7,915 bases of DNA. Origin: CTSoil-075 sp964292325. GTDB lineage: Bacteria > Bacillota > Negativicutes > DSM-13327. The stretch is from the NCBI GenBank assembly GCA_964292325.1, contig CAXYVG010000137.1:1-7915 (forward strand), written 5' to 3'. The notes under the pieces are model-generated. The model did not search any database, was not told the origin of the DNA, and worked only from the letters and a program-made list of their open reading frames with translations. A program made the position numbers and the translations under genes. Below, in pieces: positions 6,575 through 7,915 of this stretch (within the stretch, counting starts at the first letter, position 1; each line of letters opens with the position of its first letter).

Positions 6575-6636
6575 GTTCCTTTATTTTCTACATCAAAATT
6601 ACAATAATCGTGGAAATTTAGCGTAATTAGGTCTAT

Positions 6637-6678
6637 AAAAAAACGAGAATTTCGAATCTGTAAAGATTGAAATTCTCG
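6637..6678 (-). terminator. Minus-strand intrinsic terminator or leader attenuator upstream of the HD-GYP gene
   Basis: CGAGAATTTC (6644-6653) pairs with GAAATTCTCG (6669-6678). AATCT (6655-6659) pairs with AGATT (6664-6668). This gives a 15-bp stem with one bulged base and a 4-nt loop. Only on the minus strand does a U-run (from 6643-6637) follow. No minus-strand gene lies upstream, so it would end a short leader or small RNA, or act as an attenuator 120 bp before the HD-GYP start. Confidence 0.7.
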
Positions 6679-6800
6679 AATGTAGTCATAAAAAATATTT
6701 GCTTGAATATCTTTAGAATGAAACAGTAAAGTTGCTAGCAGAGAAAACTTTCTAATTGAAGAAGATTATAAAAACGGTAATTTTCATATATTGATCATAC

Positions 6801-6822
6801 TTTTGTCATATTTTTGTCACAT
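6801..6822 (+). repeat. Tandem 11-bp repeat TTTTGTCAYAT
   Basis: Two abutting copies, TTTTGTCATAT (6801-6811) and TTTTGTCACAT (6812-6822), differ at one base. The 11-bp step is about one helical turn, so a protein could bind both copies on one face of the DNA, just upstream of the -10 box at 6831. Confidence 0.55.
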
Positions 6823-6830
6823 ATTTTGGA

Positions 6831-6836
6831 TATAAT
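6831..6836 (+). promoter_or_regulatory. -10 box for a candidate small RNA
   Basis: TATAAT matches the -10 consensus. No -35 sits 16-18 bp upstream: the two TTGTCA copies lie at spacings of 11 and 22 bp. An activator bound at the tandem repeat could substitute for it. Confidence 0.45.
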
Positions 6837-6842
6837 AGCAAG

Positions 6843-6948
6843 TAACAGATCGATATAGTAGCGGTTATTTCTATTCTTCGTCGCGTCCACGACTATGTCG
6901 ATCTTTTATATACTAATTATGAAGTCACTTCAATGGAGTGGCTTTTTT
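6843..6948 (+). ncRNA. Candidate structured small RNA of about 105 nt, unknown family
   Basis: A long hairpin pairs 6847-6859 with 6892-6904 (13 bp, one G-U) around a 32-nt apical region. There, GCGGT (6861-6865) can pair with GTCGC (6880-6884), leaving a pyrimidine-rich loop (6866-6879). About 17 nt later a terminator hairpin ends the unit. A consensus -10 lies 7 bp before the presumed start. I do not recognise a riboswitch or RNA family, and there is no coding frame. It could also be a leader for the chemoreceptor at 7133, but the terminator leaves 184 nt between them. Confidence 0.45.
6922..6948 (+). terminator. Intrinsic terminator of the candidate small RNA
   Basis: AAGTCACTTC (6922-6931) pairs with GGAGTGGCTT from 6935 to 6944 (10 bp, two G-U pairs) around a 3-nt loop. 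A run of six T (6943-6948) follows. It is oriented with the plus strand. Confidence 0.8.
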
Positions 6949-7132
6949 GCGATTAAATATTGTTAAATAATGAGTAATATAATAAAATATGTAAAAATAG
7001 CAGGAGAAAACAAATTAATATAGAATAGATGTATAGAAATGGAAAAAAATAATATATTGGAAAATATACGTTATATTAGTAAGAAGTAAAATATATATCA
7101 TTATATCTAAAATAGAAAGGGTGGTTTTAAAA

Positions 7133-7900
7133 TTGAAACTGAAAATTGGTGCAAAAATTAGTATTGGTTTAGGAGTTATTTTAGTATTATTATTTGCATT
7201 AGGCTTGATAGCGATTTCATCGCTGTATTATTCAAAGAATGACTTGAATAAAATTGATAAAGCTAGTCAAAGGGTAGTCCTCTCTATGCAAATTGATAGA
7301 GAATATATATCGATATTGGCAGCCTTGAGAGGGTATATAGCATATGGTGATGATAGATACTCCGTACAAACGAACAGTGGATTTACAAAAATATTGCAAT
7401 TAGAAGATGAGTTACTAAAAATAGTAAGCAATGAAAACGTAGCAGATGTGGATAAACTTATTTCTGATACGCAAAAATACAAAAAAATTGTTGAAAGCGA
7501 GTTGTTACCAACTGTTAAGGAACAACACGTAGCAAGCAATTACGGAAATTTGCAACGCAGTCAAGAATTAAAAGAACAAGCAACGGCAATTGGTAAAAAA
7601 TTAGTTCCGATTGCTGAGGAAATTTCGAAATTTTTAAATGCGGTTGCAGAGAAAAATAAGACGGTAATGCAAAGCAATCTAGAGAAGGCAGAGGATACTG
7701 CATCTACGGTAATCTATACTTCCATTGTCGCATGTATTGTTGCACTCATGATTGGAATCGTAATCAGTATCTATTTAACTCGTATGATTCTCCATCCTAT
7801 TCGGACAATGCTAGCAGGTACTAGCAAGTATGCTTCTGGTGATTTGCGTTCGGATATTGATCTCAAACTTCGCATATTAAAAAGTGCCTATGCACCTTGA
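7133..7900 (+). pseudogene. Truncated transmembrane methyl-accepting chemotaxis protein (sensor and HAMP start only)
   Basis: 255 residues from TTG 7133. A short basic N-terminus (MKLKIGAKISIG) is followed by membrane helix 1 (about 12-33), an extracytoplasmic helical sensor region of four-helix-bundle type (about 35-190), membrane helix 2 (about 193-215), and the beginning of a HAMP domain (MILHPIRTMLAGTSKYASGDLRSDID). Normal receptors continue for about 300 more residues with the MCP signalling domain. Here resemblance to HAMP ends at about 7867, and ten unrelated codons lead to TGA. The other two frames do not restore a HAMP sequence, so this is not a simple frameshift. AAAGGGTGG at 7116-7124 is the ribosome-binding site; the GTG at 7121 lies inside it and is rejected. 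Without its signalling domain the protein cannot drive CheA. A fragment created by rearrangement or by assembly error is most likely. Confidence 0.8.
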
Positions 7901-7915
7901 AAATTCAATAAAAGT

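Larger units (their letters stand above)
6518..7132. other. 615-bp structured intergenic region between divergent HD-GYP and chemoreceptor genes
   Basis: No protein-coding gene is supportable here. The region contains a 20-bp palindrome (6555-6574), a minus-strand terminator hairpin (6637-6678), a tandem 11-bp repeat (6801-6822), a -10 consensus (6831-6836), and a two-hairpin segment ending in a plus-strand terminator (6847-6948). From 6949 to 7110 it is extremely AT-rich; a TATAAT at 6978-6983 has no well-spaced -35. Confidence 0.7.

Noticed and set aside
6843..6948. c-di-GMP riboswitch in the HD-GYP/chemoreceptor spacer
   Set aside because: Such elements are expected near these genes, but I found neither the conserved core of class I nor that of class II on either strand. 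The structure seen does not fit them.
7267..7703. Two minus-strand open frames opposite the last chemoreceptor
   Set aside because: Both are antisense to an evident receptor sensor domain, with no start signals or protein-like composition.

Overview
The window is AT-rich DNA that looks like a chromosomal segment of a low-GC member of the Bacillota. Strong Shine-Dalgarno sequences, TTG starts, consensus sigma-A promoters and U-tailed hairpin terminators all fit. The gene styles (a COG1246-type acetyltransferase with a C-terminal Cys cluster, a soluble CZB-type chemoreceptor, an HD-GYP protein with its own N- and C-terminal modules) suggest a motile anaerobe, perhaps in the Negativicutes (Pelosinus/Sporomusa-like). 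That placement is inference from style and was not tested by a search.

Left part (1-2700): a GNAT acetyltransferase resembling N-acetylglutamate synthase converges on a LysR-type regulator, with a shared bidirectional terminator between them. The regulator diverges from azlC-azlD, which overlap by 11 bp and encode a branched-chain amino acid exporter. The 119-bp divergent spacer holds a full-consensus promoter for the regulator, an overlapping promoter for azlCD, and phased ACTTAT/ATAAGT half-sites. It reads as a compact autoregulated switch. An elaborate nested hairpin lies downstream of azlD.

Middle part (2700-5450): a cytoplasmic methyl-accepting chemotaxis protein with a C-terminal zinc-binding CZB domain is closed by an 18-bp perfect-stem terminator. 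Next comes about 300 bp that may contain a decayed reading frame. A DedA-family membrane protein follows; it converges on the next gene with no visible terminator between them.

Right part (5444-7915): an HD-GYP protein, probably a c-di-GMP phosphodiesterase with all metal-ligand motifs intact, is on the minus strand. The 615-bp gap upstream of it is unusually rich in structure: a perfect 20-bp palindrome, a minus-strand terminator hairpin with no gene feeding it, a tandem 11-bp repeat, a consensus -10 box, and a plus-strand two-hairpin segment ending in a terminator that looks like a small RNA of about 105 nt. The last gene is a transmembrane chemoreceptor that loses family resemblance inside its HAMP domain and stops at 7900. 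Its signalling domain is replaced by unrelated sequence, so the right edge holds a rearrangement, insertion or assembly junction.

The shared themes are amino-acid export on the left, and chemotaxis and c-di-GMP signalling on the right. I recognise no complete new multi-gene system. The best leads are the candidate small RNA and leader structures upstream of the HD-GYP gene, the chemoreceptor breakpoint, and the azlCD/LysR operator.
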